A stretch of 64,000 bases of DNA, taken from JBGSIC01 sp041751875 (lineage in GTDB: Bacteria; Bdellovibrionota; FAC87; UBA2466; JACKAF01). The stretch is taken from assembly GCA_041751875.1 (NCBI GenBank), contig JBGSIC010000010.1, forward strand, positions 150,085 to 214,084. The letters run 5' to 3'. Both the position numbers and the translations under genes were made by a program. Of the stretch, positions 1-7,859 are shown one piece after another (the stretch's first letter is position 1; each line of letters opens with the position of its first letter). The notes beneath the pieces are model-generated. The model saw only the letters and a list, made by a program, of their open reading frames with translations, was not told where the DNA came from and ran no database searches.

Positions 1-411
1 CTCAGGGTGCTTCATGGGGCTGGGAACGCCTTCGAAGTATTTCACGGGACGAACGCAGGAGTAGAGGTCGAGGACCTTGCGCAGGGTAACGTTGAGTGAG
101 CGAATGCCTCCTCCCACCGGGGTGGTAAGAGGGCCCTTGATGGCCACGTGGTGGCTCTTAATCGTATCTACGGTGTCCTGAGGAAGCCATTCCCCGGTCA
201 TCTTGTGGGCTTTTTCGCCCGCCAGAACTTCCTTCCAAACGATTGAGCGCTCGCCGCCGTAATATTTCTTCACCGCAGCATCGAAAACGAGCTGTGACGC
301 TTTCCAAATATCAGGCCCTATGCCGTCTCCCTCAATGAAGGGGATGATCGGGTGCTGGGGCACCTGAATTTTGCCATCGTTCGAGTAGGAAATTTTTTGT
401 CCGGCTGCCAC
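1..411 (-). CDS. icd: NADP-dependent isocitrate dehydrogenase, N-terminal part (runs off the window)
   Basis: The first 137 residues are present and the rest lies beyond base 1. The enzyme oxidatively decarboxylates isocitrate to 2-oxoglutarate in the TCA cycle, in the cytoplasm. The stretches PIIPFIEGDGIG, AIKGPLTTPVGGGIRSLNVTLR and PSPMKHPE match the nucleotide- and substrate-binding front of bacterial Icd; the serine of GGIRSLN is the regulatory/substrate-contact serine in E. coli. The start is GTG at 411, with AAAGGA seven bases upstream; no ATG gives a sensible N-terminus. The gene is divergent from the pterin dehydratase, with about 160 bases between them for both promoters. Confidence 0.93.
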   Translation of the reverse strand, partial: MAAGQKISYSNDGKIQVPQHPIIPFIEGDGIGPDIWKASQLVFDAAVKKYYGGERSIVWKEVLAGEKAHKMTGEWLPQDTVDTIKSHHVAIKGPLTTPVGGGIRSLNVTLRKVLDLYSCVRPVKYFEGVPSPMKHPE

Positions 412-573
412 GTTTAAGTCCTTTAGAATCAAATAATTCCGGCACAGATTAGTGTCAGACGTTCATCCTTGTCAACGAAGAGAGCCGCTCACAGGATGCG
501 TAAAAGGCCGCCGGGAGAGGCTTTGCATGAGAAAAGGGATGGGGTAAAGTGACGGCCAAAATGAGGAGACCAA

Positions 574-906
574 ATGGCAGAAAGTTGCCAGCTCACCGAC
601 AAAAAATGCAAACCCTGTGAAGGCGGAGTGGATCCCATCGCAGCCGACGACGCGAAGAAAATGCTCGGAGAGCTTCCAGGCTGGAAGCTCATGGGCAATA
701 AAATTGAGAAAGAATACCAGTTCAAGGATTTTGTGAAAGCCATTGCCTTCGTTAACCAGCTCGCGGAATTGGCGGAGTCCGAAGGTCACCATCCCGACAT
801 TTCTGTGCATTACAACAAGGTGCTTGTCAGTTTATGGACTCATGCCATTGGGGGATTATCGGAAAATGATTTCATTGTGGCCGCCAAGACTGAAACTCTG
901 GGTTAA
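574..906 (+). CDS. phhB: Pterin-4-alpha-carbinolamine dehydratase
   Basis: A 110-residue cytoplasmic enzyme of the PCD/DCoH family. It dehydrates 4a-hydroxytetrahydrobiopterin so that the cofactor of phenylalanine hydroxylase can be recycled. The family signature EGHHPDISVHYNKV (around residues 69-82) carries the catalytic histidines, and THAIGGLSENDF closes the domain. The N-terminal 25 residues include four cysteines (CQLTDKKCKPC), more than usual but seen in some family members. The 3' end overlaps the start of the HtrA protease by about 40 bases. With hpd at 11.6 kb it suggests phenylalanine/tyrosine breakdown; no phenylalanine hydroxylase is in the window. Confidence 0.93.
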   Translation: MAESCQLTDKKCKPCEGGVDPIAADDAKKMLGELPGWKLMGNKIEKEYQFKDFVKAIAFVNQLAELAESEGHHPDISVHYNKVLVSLWTHAIGGLSENDFIVAAKTETLG

Positions 907-1963
907 GTTTACTTTCCTATTGATCTTGGGAACAGGGCAGGGCGCTCAGGCGGCATTGTCTGCTGATGAACAAAACAACGTCGATATATACAAAAAATCA
1001 AGCGCAGCTGTGGTCAACATCACCACGGTTTCGCTGAGGGAAGACTTCTTCTTTCAGGCTTATCCGGAAAAAGGCGTGGGGTCCGGCGCCATCATTCGCA
1101 AGGATGGATACGTCGTTACCAACGATCATGTGTTGGGAAGGGCGCAAAAAGTGTCCGTAACTCTGCACGACAAGAGCGAATACCCGGCAAAAATTGTTGG
1201 TCGAGACCCTGATACCGATATTGCGGTTCTGAAAATCGATGCCTTGGGAAAATCCCTTACGCCACTTTCTTTTTCTCAGACGGCTTTGGCAGTGGGCCAA
1301 AAAGTGTTGGCGATTGGCAATCCATTTGGTTTGGGAGGGTCGCTTTCCGTCGGAATCATCAGTTCACTTGGACGTGATATCAAAGCCCAAACTGGGCATA
1401 CGATCAAAGACGTTATTCAGACCGATGCCGCCATCAATCCCGGAAATTCAGGGGGACCACTACTAAATAGCGACGGTGAAATGATTGGCGTCAACGCACA
1501 GATTTTTTCACCCAGTGGAGGCGGCCATGGGGTGGGGTTCGCGATTTCTGGTCCGACCGTCAAAAAGATTGTGGATCAGCTTGTTCAATTTGGTCAGGTA
1601 CTACGACCTTGGCTAGGGGTGGAAGGCGTTGGGTTTAGCGCACCATTGCTGCAACAGTTTGGCGTGCCCTTGGAGCATGGGATGATGGTTACTGGAATAT
1701 ACAAGAACAGTCCCGCTGCCCGTACCGGTTTAAAAGTGGCCGACAGGGAATACCATGCCGGCTTCCGCGTGATTCCGGTGGGGGGCGATATCATTTATCA
1801 GATTGATGATCGCAAGGTGAGTTCAATGGAAGACCTACGAGACTACATCTTTGATAAAAAATCGGGGACGGCCGTTACTTTGCACTATGTGCGAAACGGA
1901 AAGAAACTTCAGGCAACCACCAAGCTCGCGTTTCCGCCGCAGGTGAGGGCGGGGAGCTTTTAG
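866..1963 (+). CDS. HtrA/DegP-type periplasmic serine protease with one PDZ domain
   Basis: A 365-residue S1C protease. Using ATG 866 (GGGGGA upstream), the N-terminus is a Sec signal with K/R residues, the core KFTFLLILGTG and a cut after GAQA. The catalytic triad is visible: H88 in TNDHVLG, D118 in TDIAVLKID and S195 in GNSGGPLL. One PDZ domain follows from about residue 255. DegP has two PDZ domains, so this is closer to the DegS/HhoA size class, although the signal is cleavable in appearance. The frame is open upstream to 743 but that part lies inside phhB and is not signal-like. Expected role: envelope protein quality control. The stop codon lies in an inverted repeat. Confidence 0.9.
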   Translation: MISLWPPRLKLWVKFTFLLILGTGQGAQAALSADEQNNVDIYKKSSAAVVNITTVSLREDFFFQAYPEKGVGSGAIIRKDGYVVTNDHVLGRAQKVSVTLHDKSEYPAKIVGRDPDTDIAVLKIDALGKSLTPLSFSQTALAVGQKVLAIGNPFGLGGSLSVGIISSLGRDIKAQTGHTIKDVIQTDAAINPGNSGGPLLNSDGEMIGVNAQIFSPSGGGHGVGFAISGPTVKKIVDQLVQFGQVLRPWLGVEGVGFSAPLLQQFGVPLEHGMMVTGIYKNSPAARTGLKVADREYHAGFRVIPVGGDIIYQIDDRKVSSMEDLRDYIFDKKSGTAVTLHYVRNGKKLQATTKLAFPPQVRAGSF

Positions 1964-2034
1964 GTGCCTGTGCACTTAATTTAGGTGCCAGGTCACTTTC
2001 CGTACTTCGTCCGGAAAGTGCACAGGCACCTAAA
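1959..2034. repeat. REP-like inverted repeat bridging two convergent genes
   Basis: Arms of 19 bases (1959-1977 and 2016-2034, core AGGTGCCTGTGCACTT) are perfect inverse complements. A third, imperfect copy of the left arm at about 1978-2001 can pair with the right arm extended to 2036, with three mismatches in 24. Two mutually exclusive hairpins are therefore possible. The TAG stop of htrA (1961-1963) and the TAG stop of the GAF gene (2030-2032, minus strand) occupy equivalent positions in the two arms. Related GAAAGTGCC words occur at 23852 and 42917. Confidence 0.85.
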
Positions 2035-2830
2035 TTAAATTCACCATCAAAGGCGTCAGCTCTTTCGCGATCTTTTCTAGGCGCTCTTTTTCGGCGTCGG
2101 TAAATGCGTTGGGTTTATAGGAATCGATATCGATTTCGCCAATGGGTTCACCGGCGTCGTTACGAATGGGCACCACAATTTCGGAGCGAGTTTTGGAATC
2201 GCAAGCCAGATAGCGGGTGTCGCGCGTGACATCCGGTATGTTGAGGGTTTGATTCTCGCGCACAGCGGCACCACAGATGCCCTTATTCTGCGGAATGACC
2301 TCGTGCGGGCTAAGATGCCCGCGAAAGGAAACCAAGTAGAGGTTTCCCTTAACGAGTTTGTAAACCCCACACCAGTCAAAGCGTGGATCACTCTCCTTTA
2401 ACAAAGCAATCTTCTGGTCGAGAAGGATGGCGTATTCGCTTACAGGTTGCACCCAAAGACTTGCGATTTGTGCGGCGAAATCTTTCAAACTCTCGATACA
2501 GGCAGGTGACTGAAAATTTACGGGATCAGTGGCTTCCGCGAGAAGCACGCCTTTAAGTTTGCCATCATACGAGATGGGTAGGGCAGCATGTTGGCTTACA
2601 GGAGCTGAAGCCGCCGTCAGAATCTGAATGGCATTGGTTGCCGCTACCTGGGTTAGCAGAGCGGCTGTTTCCGGTGCCTGGCTCAAAGCGCGGGCTGTTC
2701 CCGCAAAGCTTTTAAGAGCGAAGGAGGAGTCAATGGTGTTGTAGATGTACAGGCCGAGCCAGGAAAGCTTCTGGGATTTTCGGCCCTCTTTAAGACGACT
2801 GTCTACGTAGCTAAGAAACACATTTGCCAT
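2030..2830 (-). CDS. Tandem GAF-domain protein; C-terminal domain resembles free methionine-(R)-sulfoxide reductase
   Basis: The protein has 266 residues. The N-terminal half (about 20-130) looks like a divergent GAF domain. The C-terminal half (about 140-265) resembles the fRMsr/YebR family, with KGICGAAV, then DVTRDTRYLACDS, then SEIVVPI. Two cysteines that line up with the redox cysteines of that family are present (C186 in GICG, C210 in ACDS). The usual GHIACD is DTRYLACD here, so substrate specificity may differ. If active, it would reduce free methionine sulfoxide with thioredoxin; otherwise it may be a cytosolic sensor. Its stop codon lies in the repeat shared with htrA. Confidence 0.75.
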   Translation of the reverse strand: MANVFLSYVDSRLKEGRKSQKLSWLGLYIYNTIDSSFALKSFAGTARALSQAPETAALLTQVAATNAIQILTAASAPVSQHAALPISYDGKLKGVLLAEATDPVNFQSPACIESLKDFAAQIASLWVQPVSEYAILLDQKIALLKESDPRFDWCGVYKLVKGNLYLVSFRGHLSPHEVIPQNKGICGAAVRENQTLNIPDVTRDTRYLACDSKTRSEIVVPIRNDAGEPIGEIDIDSYKPNAFTDAEKERLEKIAKELTPLMVNLI

Positions 2831-2895
2831 GCTGGCGACAGAGTCTACTAGAGTCCAGTGCCGTATCGCTAGTCTAAACGCAAATCCCTTCTAGT

Positions 2896-3735
2896 TTACT
2901 GCAGAAGCTGAAGCGCGACCGAAGGAATCTGGTTGGCTTGCGCTAAGACCGCCACTCCCGCCTGACGAATCATCTGGGCTTTCGCTAGGTTCGTGCTTTC
3001 TTCAGCCATGTCCGCATCACGAATCCGAGAGTTCGCGGCCGTTAGGTTCTCAATTTGAATCATTTGAGAATCGATCGCAGTTTGGAGACGTGTTTGCATG
3101 GCGCCTACTTTGGCGCGTGCTTCGTTAGTGATGAAAAGAGCCTCATCGATGTTTGAGAGCGCATCGCGGGCACTATCACGGTTCGCGAGATCTAGGCCGT
3201 CCATGCCCAAGCCTTCTGCGGTCAGGTCGATGTGGCCAGGAGCAAAGTAGAGTCGGTCGACATTGTCGTCATTTAATTTACCGACCTGAATACCTACGTT
3301 TGCGGTTTGACCCGTCAGAATAGGATCCTGACCGATGTAGGTCGTGCTCTCCGCCATACGCGTAATCTCGAAAACCGTTTCATCGACTTCGTGCTGTATG
3401 AAGGCACGTTCACGATCAGAAATAGTGTCGGTGGCTGATTGCATCGCGAGTTCGCGAAGCCGAATCAAATTGTTTGTGATTTCTCGAGTACCGCCCTCAT
3501 AAACCTGAACGAGGGACACGCCGTCTTCAGCGTTGCGAAGACCTTGGCCTAAGCTGCGTACGTCGGCGGTAATTTGGTCTGAAATGGCTAATCCGGCGGC
3601 ATCGTCAGCGGCTTTGTTGATCCGCAGACCGCTGGATAGTCTCTCAAAAGTTTGTGTTACCAATCGGTGAGCCCGCGCCAAATGATTGGACGTATTGATT
3701 GCGGGTATATTGGTTCTTACGGTGAGTGCTGACAT
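2896..3735 (-). CDS. fliC: Flagellin
   Basis: A 279-residue flagellin with only the D0/D1 helical parts. The N-terminal domain has RLSSGLRINKAADDAAGLAISD and an ALxxL-like set of helices. The C-terminal domain has NSRIRDADMAEESTNLAKAQ and ends QANQIPSVALQLLQ. The variable D2/D3 centre is almost absent: about 70 residues around VGKLNDDNVDRLYF join the two halves. Short flagellins of this type are usual in Bdellovibrio-like bacteria, which often carry several copies; only one is here. ATG 3735 is preceded by GGGGAGG. The unit appears to be a single gene with its own promoter. Confidence 0.95.
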   Translation of the reverse strand: MSALTVRTNIPAINTSNHLARAHRLVTQTFERLSSGLRINKAADDAAGLAISDQITADVRSLGQGLRNAEDGVSLVQVYEGGTREITNNLIRLRELAMQSATDTISDRERAFIQHEVDETVFEITRMAESTTYIGQDPILTGQTANVGIQVGKLNDDNVDRLYFAPGHIDLTAEGLGMDGLDLANRDSARDALSNIDEALFITNEARAKVGAMQTRLQTAIDSQMIQIENLTAANSRIRDADMAEESTNLAKAQMIRQAGVAVLAQANQIPSVALQLLQ

Positions 3736-3781
3736 GGGGACCTCCCCAACTTTCTTTTTGTTTACCTCCTTTCCTTAAGGG

Positions 3782-3864
3782 CTCTCAGTGAGAGTTTGCA
3801 CTCCGTGCAAATTATAGTTCGTTCACTTACATTCACCGATTCGACCGACGCACTGGGAAGTTTA
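3782..3864 (-). promoter_or_regulatory. Flagellin promoter region and 5' leader hairpins
   Basis: On the minus strand a TAAA (3861-3864), 15 bases, then GTCGAATC (3838-3845) resembles the flagellar sigma-28 consensus TAAA-N15-GCCGATAA, matching only partly in the -10 part. A TATAAT (3811-3816) also occurs, without a good -35. Just downstream are two small stem-loops: TTTGCAC/GTGCAAA (3795-3811, three-base loop) and CTCTC/GAGAG (3782-3794). They would lie in the 5' untranslated RNA and may stabilise a highly expressed flagellin message. The sigma-factor assignment is inferred. Confidence 0.45.
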
Positions 3865-4144
3865 CAAAAAAAAACAATGCGTTGCGTGAAGTTGAGGTGA
3901 CACGCCGAATCTTTCGCAACCCTCGACAAACCAAAATCCCAACATTTATAGTTAGTTTGACTAATGGCAAGAGGTCCAAGAGAGGCCGAAAGAAATACCG
4001 CGAAGAAAACAGTTTTTTTTTGTTTGGCAGCGGGGTGCTCAGAAGTTTGTGCGCTGTTTCTTTCGCCTCTCTTCGTTTCTGTGCCTGACTCTCCAGCCTC
4101 CCTTTTCTCGGCTTGTTCTCTTAGCCATGGCGCGCTAGGTTCCT
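3865..4144. other. Non-coding stretch upstream of coaB
   Basis: No convincing gene. Two open frames here (about 3882-4088 and 3964-4167) have low-complexity, serine/phenylalanine-rich translations without family features and overlap each other. A T8 run lies near 4014-4021 with no GC-rich stem directly before it. Probably leader and promoter sequence for the divergent flagellin and coaB genes. Confidence 0.5.
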
Positions 4145-4807
4145 ATGCCGATGGCGAAGCGCGCTAAAATCAGAGTTCTCATTACCGGCGGTCCGACACG
4201 AGCCTATCTGGATGGGGTGCGTTTTCTCTCCAATATTTCAAGCGGAGAGTTGGCCTACGAGCTGGCGAAAAGGTTGAAAAAACAAGGTGTCGAAGTGGCG
4301 CTGGTCGCGGGACCCACCTGCCAAGACTTCAAATCCTTGAAACTGAAGCATTACCATCCCATCGAAACTCACACGCAAATGGCCGAGGCAGTTTTTGGGC
4401 TTTGCAAAACTTTTCAGCCCCACGCTGCGATTTTTGCGGCTGCGGTTTTGGATTTTGCTCCAGTTGAGAAAAAGGTAGGAAAAGTGCGATCGTCGGATGA
4501 GTGGGTGATTCGACTGCGTCCGACAATGAAGATTATAGATGAGGTAAAACACCGCTTCCCGCTCATCCGTCGAGCCGGTTTTAAGCTTGAATGGGAAGCG
4601 GAAAAGAAGCAATCGAGCTTTGAGTTAGCGCAGCATATTCTCACCAAGAACCAGCTGGACGCTCTTTGTCTAAACTATCTGACTGAACTAAAAAGCAAAA
4701 AGCACCCGGCTTATCTCATCGACAAACGTGGTCCCCAGTTCAAAGCTAAGACGAAAAAAGAAATAGCAAAGTGGCTTACGGAGTGGGTGTTTACCCCTAA
4801 TGCTTGA
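4145..4807 (+). CDS. coaB: Phosphopantothenate-cysteine ligase domain protein (stand-alone CoaB)
   Basis: A 220-residue protein made only of the DFP/CoaB fold. ITGGPTRAYLDGVRFLSN and ISSG near the N-terminus match the nucleotide-binding signature of CoaB, AAAVLDFAP matches the AxxDF segment, and GKVRSSDEW fits the family's GKIxK loop. CoaB joins 4'-phosphopantothenate to cysteine in coenzyme A synthesis in the cytoplasm. In most bacteria it is fused behind the CoaC decarboxylase; here no flavoprotein half precedes it, so CoaC must be encoded elsewhere. Start ATG 4145 or 4151, both with weak ribosome sites. The 3' end overlaps the convergent regulator gene by 11 bases. Confidence 0.8.
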   Translation: MPMAKRAKIRVLITGGPTRAYLDGVRFLSNISSGELAYELAKRLKKQGVEVALVAGPTCQDFKSLKLKHYHPIETHTQMAEAVFGLCKTFQPHAAIFAAAVLDFAPVEKKVGKVRSSDEWVIRLRPTMKIIDEVKHRFPLIRRAGFKLEWEAEKKQSSFELAQHILTKNQLDALCLNYLTELKSKKHPAYLIDKRGPQFKAKTKKEIAKWLTEWVFTPNA

Positions 4808-5810
4808 GGGAGCTTTCGTAGCGAGCAAGCTTGTTGTAGAGGGTTTTTACCGTTATTCCCATCGCCTGGGCGGCCCGTGTTTTGTTTCCTTGAAAATGGT
4901 GCAGAACTTTTAGAATGTGATTCTTCTCTACTTGATCCAGCAAAAAGGAAGCGCCTTCCGGAGCAAAGCTCTTTTCCGCTTCGCTTTCGTTTTCCGTGTC
5001 GGGCAGCGGCAACAGTTCTTTTGTGATGACTTCTTCATCCAATAAAATTTTACAGCGTTCTACCAGGTTGCCCAGTTCACGGGCGTTTCCCGGCCAGTGC
5101 TGTTGCGCGAGAGTTTCCAGCGCATCCTGACTAAAACGCATGTGCCGGGTGGAACCTCCCCGGCCAGGAGTGCGAGCAAAAAAGTTCGCGAGTAGCTCCA
5201 CGTCACCCGTTCGTTTTCTTAGCGGAGGAATTTCGAGTGTTACGGTGTTGAGGCGGTAGTAAAGGTCTTGGCGAAAACGTCCCGCTTCCACTTCAGCAGC
5301 AAGGTCCTTGTGAGTCGCCGAAAGCACACGGACGTTGACTCGAGTGGGGGCGCTCGCCCCGATGCGATGAATTTCACCCTCTTGAAGGAAACGGAGAAGC
5401 TTGGACTGAGCTTCGAGCCCCATCTCTCCTATTTCATCCAGAAAAAGAGTCCCACCAGAAGCCAGCTCCACCAGTCCCACCTTTTGAAAGAGGGCACCTG
5501 TGAAGGATCCTTTTTCATGACCGAAGAGTTCACTGAGCAAAAGGTGTTGGGGCAAAGCGCTACAGTTTATGGAAATGAGGGCGGCATTACGACGAAGGGA
5601 TTGTTTGTGGATCCACTTCGCGAGTAGCTCTTTTCCCGTCCCGCTTTCTCCCTGCAGCAACAGAGTCGTATCGGTGCCCGAAACGCGCCGTGCTTGTTCC
5701 AATACTTTTAAGGTAGAGGGGTCCTGTGTGAGAAAGCCCTCTTCGCAAAAAACTGTTCTATCATTGGGAATTGAACCGGTGTGCAAACTCAAATCCCCCC
5801 TCCCGCTCAA
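4797..5810 (-). CDS. Orphan sigma-54-dependent transcriptional activator
   Basis: About 337 residues: a short N-terminal segment, an AAA+ sigma-54 interaction domain and a Fis-type helix-turn-helix. Walker A is GESGTGKE (about 53-60), the sigma-54 contact loop reads GSFTGA rather than GAFTGA, Walker B is GGTLFLDEIGEM, and the C-terminal HTH is NKTRAAQAMGITVKTLYNKL. It lacks a receiver, GAF or PAS input domain, so control may be by level or by a partner protein. The open frame begins at TTG 5810, but the purine-rich ribosome site GGGAGGGGGG lies inside it, so the real start may be TTG 5792 or TTG 5786. It faces coaB tail-to-tail. Confidence 0.9.
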   Translation of the reverse strand: MSGRGDLSLHTGSIPNDRTVFCEEGFLTQDPSTLKVLEQARRVSGTDTTLLLQGESGTGKELLAKWIHKQSLRRNAALISINCSALPQHLLLSELFGHEKGSFTGALFQKVGLVELASGGTLFLDEIGEMGLEAQSKLLRFLQEGEIHRIGASAPTRVNVRVLSATHKDLAAEVEAGRFRQDLYYRLNTVTLEIPPLRKRTGDVELLANFFARTPGRGGSTRHMRFSQDALETLAQQHWPGNARELGNLVERCKILLDEEVITKELLPLPDTENESEAEKSFAPEGASFLLDQVEKNHILKVLHHFQGNKTRAAQAMGITVKTLYNKLARYESSLKH

Positions 5811-5856
5811 AATACTAGTCGGGGGAGGCCGATTCGCAAGCTAAATATAGAAAGGG

Positions 5857-6909
5857 CTAGGCCTTAGGCTGAGGAAGGATTTGGCCAAGCCATAGTCGTG
5901 CCTGAGCCATTCGGTTTTTCGCCATCGCTTTGGGTTTCCAATCCATTTGGCGTGTGAGGCGAGAATAGGAAGATTCTTTATCATAGCCAAGAAGGTCCGC
6001 GACCAGTCGCCGCGCTTTCATTACGTTGGTGGGCAGGCAATGTCCGTTTGGGCCTACAGGGTAGGCGTCCATCCGACGGTAGCAGAGTTCCACGGCGCGT
6101 TTTACTTTCAATCCTTCGGCTAGCGCGTAGGGGAAACTGATGTTTCCCAAGAAAAGTTGTGCTCCGGAAATCAAAGTCGCTAGGTCCAAATGATTCTTGG
6201 CTTGCACCCATTCAATGTTGTCCTGCTCAAGACGATACGGCTTGAGTTCGTGGGGTAGTCCGACCAAGTAAACTTTGGGGAGGCCCTGCACTAGAGTTTG
6301 CCAATACCAAGGGGAAAAGGAGCGCCATCGCGGAGCCACCGAAACCACCACGTAGGGGGCACTGGCTGGAGCGGCGGGCGCCGTCAGCCAGGGTTCACTT
6401 AAATCAACGTGAGTACCTTGAGCATGAGCACATATTTGCGCTAAGTGAGCCAGAGCGGTTCTTCCGGAACCCGGGGCTTTTTCTTTTTCGCTCGGCACTT
6501 GTAAAGCGTCCACGCGTTGGAACATATCGAGGTTGTAATGAATGCCTTCTGGGTTTTCGGCAAGCTCCGAAAGATTAAACGCCGATTCGCAGAGACTCAC
6601 TTTGTTGAGATAGCGCTGTTCAAGAAGGAGTGGGATGAGTTCCTTGGCCCGGGAAAGTTCTAGGGAAAAGGCGGATTTGGCTGCTACTTCGATGTTGAGA
6701 ACCAAATGGTTGACGCCAAGAGCGCGGCATGTGGGAAGCGCGTAAATAACGTCGCCGAGTTTTCCGCTGTGTATGGCGGTGCGTTCCTCGCTTAGCACGA
6801 CATGCTTGTGAGATTCGGAAACCTCTCGATGGAGCGTGCGGATGACTGAGGCCCAACTCAAATGGCCTCCCGCAGGGGCGCGCTTTCCTTGGGAAGGGAA
6901 AGAAACCAC
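5857..6909 (-). CDS. GT9-like glycosyltransferase / heptosyltransferase-type protein
   Basis: A 350-residue protein. HSGKLGDVIYALPTCRAL (about 47-64) is the N-terminal loop typical of ADP-heptose-type GT-B transferases, and GNISFPYALAEGLKVKRAVELC resembles their C-terminal donor-binding part. It probably transfers a sugar onto a surface glycan at the inner face of the membrane. Two starts are possible: GTG 6909 with GAAGG, or TTG 6861, whose TTGA overlaps the TGA of the upstream gene behind GGGAGG, a layout typical of translational coupling. It is the last gene of the glycan operon. The donor sugar cannot be told from the sequence. Confidence 0.65.
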   Translation of the reverse strand: MVSFPSQGKRAPAGGHLSWASVIRTLHREVSESHKHVVLSEERTAIHSGKLGDVIYALPTCRALGVNHLVLNIEVAAKSAFSLELSRAKELIPLLLEQRYLNKVSLCESAFNLSELAENPEGIHYNLDMFQRVDALQVPSEKEKAPGSGRTALAHLAQICAHAQGTHVDLSEPWLTAPAAPASAPYVVVSVAPRWRSFSPWYWQTLVQGLPKVYLVGLPHELKPYRLEQDNIEWVQAKNHLDLATLISGAQLFLGNISFPYALAEGLKVKRAVELCYRRMDAYPVGPNGHCLPTNVMKARRLVADLLGYDKESSYSRLTRQMDWKPKAMAKNRMAQARLWLGQILPQPKA

Positions 6910-7859
6910 TGTACCTTCATTTTTCGCTTCCAGCTTGCGATGCCTTCCGAGATCAGTTTCTTACCCGCCACTTTTTGAAATTTGGCTTCGAGATCGGTGA
7001 GCTGAGAGGGAACGATGAAGGGACGTGGAACAAATTCGAGTTCATTGATAGGCGCTTCACTCAAATAAAGAGCAAGCTTTCCCACGGAGTTCGCAAGATG
7101 CGCACCGGTGAGGTCATTTGTCACAACCATGTCCACCTTGCTGATTGCCTGTAGATAGTCTTGCGCTTCATAGGAGAAGAACACCCGTGAACCAAACTGG
7201 GGAGCAAATCGCATAAAGTCTTGAACGGTTGGGCAAAAGATTTCGATCTGATAGTTTTCCGAGTTTGAAGAAATAAAGCGAGTCACTTCGCGCACGAACT
7301 CAGCCTGCTGCGGGCGAGAGGGATAGTGTTCACTGTTGATGAGAAATCCGACTTTCGGTTTCATCGCCACGCTCACACTCGCCGGTGGATGAGATGAGGC
7401 AAAAAGAGAGGGGCAGGGGAGCATTGTGCTCTCGATGCCGTGCTGACGGAAATAGTTTTTTGTTTCAATATCTCGGACAGTCACACCTGTTGAGCGACGC
7501 TTAAAGCATTTCACAAGAGTGTTGTTCAGTGTTTTTACTTCTGCGGGCATACCTAGGCCGAGTGTAAGCAGCGGGAGCTTGGATTGAGAAATGAGTGAGT
7601 AAAAGGTGTTGAGGTGGGGGCTCTGCCATTGCGTGCCTCCCGCAACGATGGCGAGCTGAAAAGGCAGCAAAGTTTGATGGCGAAAGGTATTGGTTTGATG
7701 GCCTAAATCACCTTTGAGTTGAGCGCGTTGCAGTTCGCGGTCAAGCGTGACCCAACGAATGGGCGACGCGATGGCTTCTTCCATCAGGTTTCGAATGCCG
7801 AGTAGCGCCCACTCTTCAGCGGGGTGAACGGCGCGGGATGTGGCGACTAAAATATTCAT
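6858..7859 (-). CDS. Polysaccharide pyruvyl transferase-like protein
   Basis: The 333 residues fit the CsaB/WcaK-type family. The features are a Rossmann-like start (MNILVATSRAV), a GGTQW segment, PLLTLGLGMPA, then VTVRDIETKNYFRQHGI and a LPCPSLF segment in place of the usual PDPAF, and a C-terminal VTNDLTGAHLANSVGK that resembles the SMRLHAxI region. The protein may add pyruvyl ketals, or act as a related GT-B-type transferase, on a surface polysaccharide. It overlaps its upstream SGNH neighbour by four bases (ATGA type) and is followed directly by the GT9-like gene. Confidence 0.6.
   Translation of the reverse strand: MNILVATSRAVHPAEEWALLGIRNLMEEAIASPIRWVTLDRELQRAQLKGDLGHQTNTFRHQTLLPFQLAIVAGGTQWQSPHLNTFYSLISQSKLPLLTLGLGMPAEVKTLNNTLVKCFKRRSTGVTVRDIETKNYFRQHGIESTMLPCPSLFASSHPPASVSVAMKPKVGFLINSEHYPSRPQQAEFVREVTRFISSNSENYQIEIFCPTVQDFMRFAPQFGSRVFFSYEAQDYLQAISKVDMVVTNDLTGAHLANSVGKLALYLSEAPINELEFVPRPFIVPSQLTDLEAKFQKVAGKKLISEGIASWKRKMKVQWFLSLPKESAPLREAI

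Noticed and set aside
743..865. Upstream extension of the HtrA frame
   Set aside because: It lies inside phhB, gives a sequence unlike a signal peptide, and the start at 866 yields a clear signal.
3882..4167. Two short open frames before coaB
   Set aside because: They overlap in different frames, have low-complexity translations and no family features.
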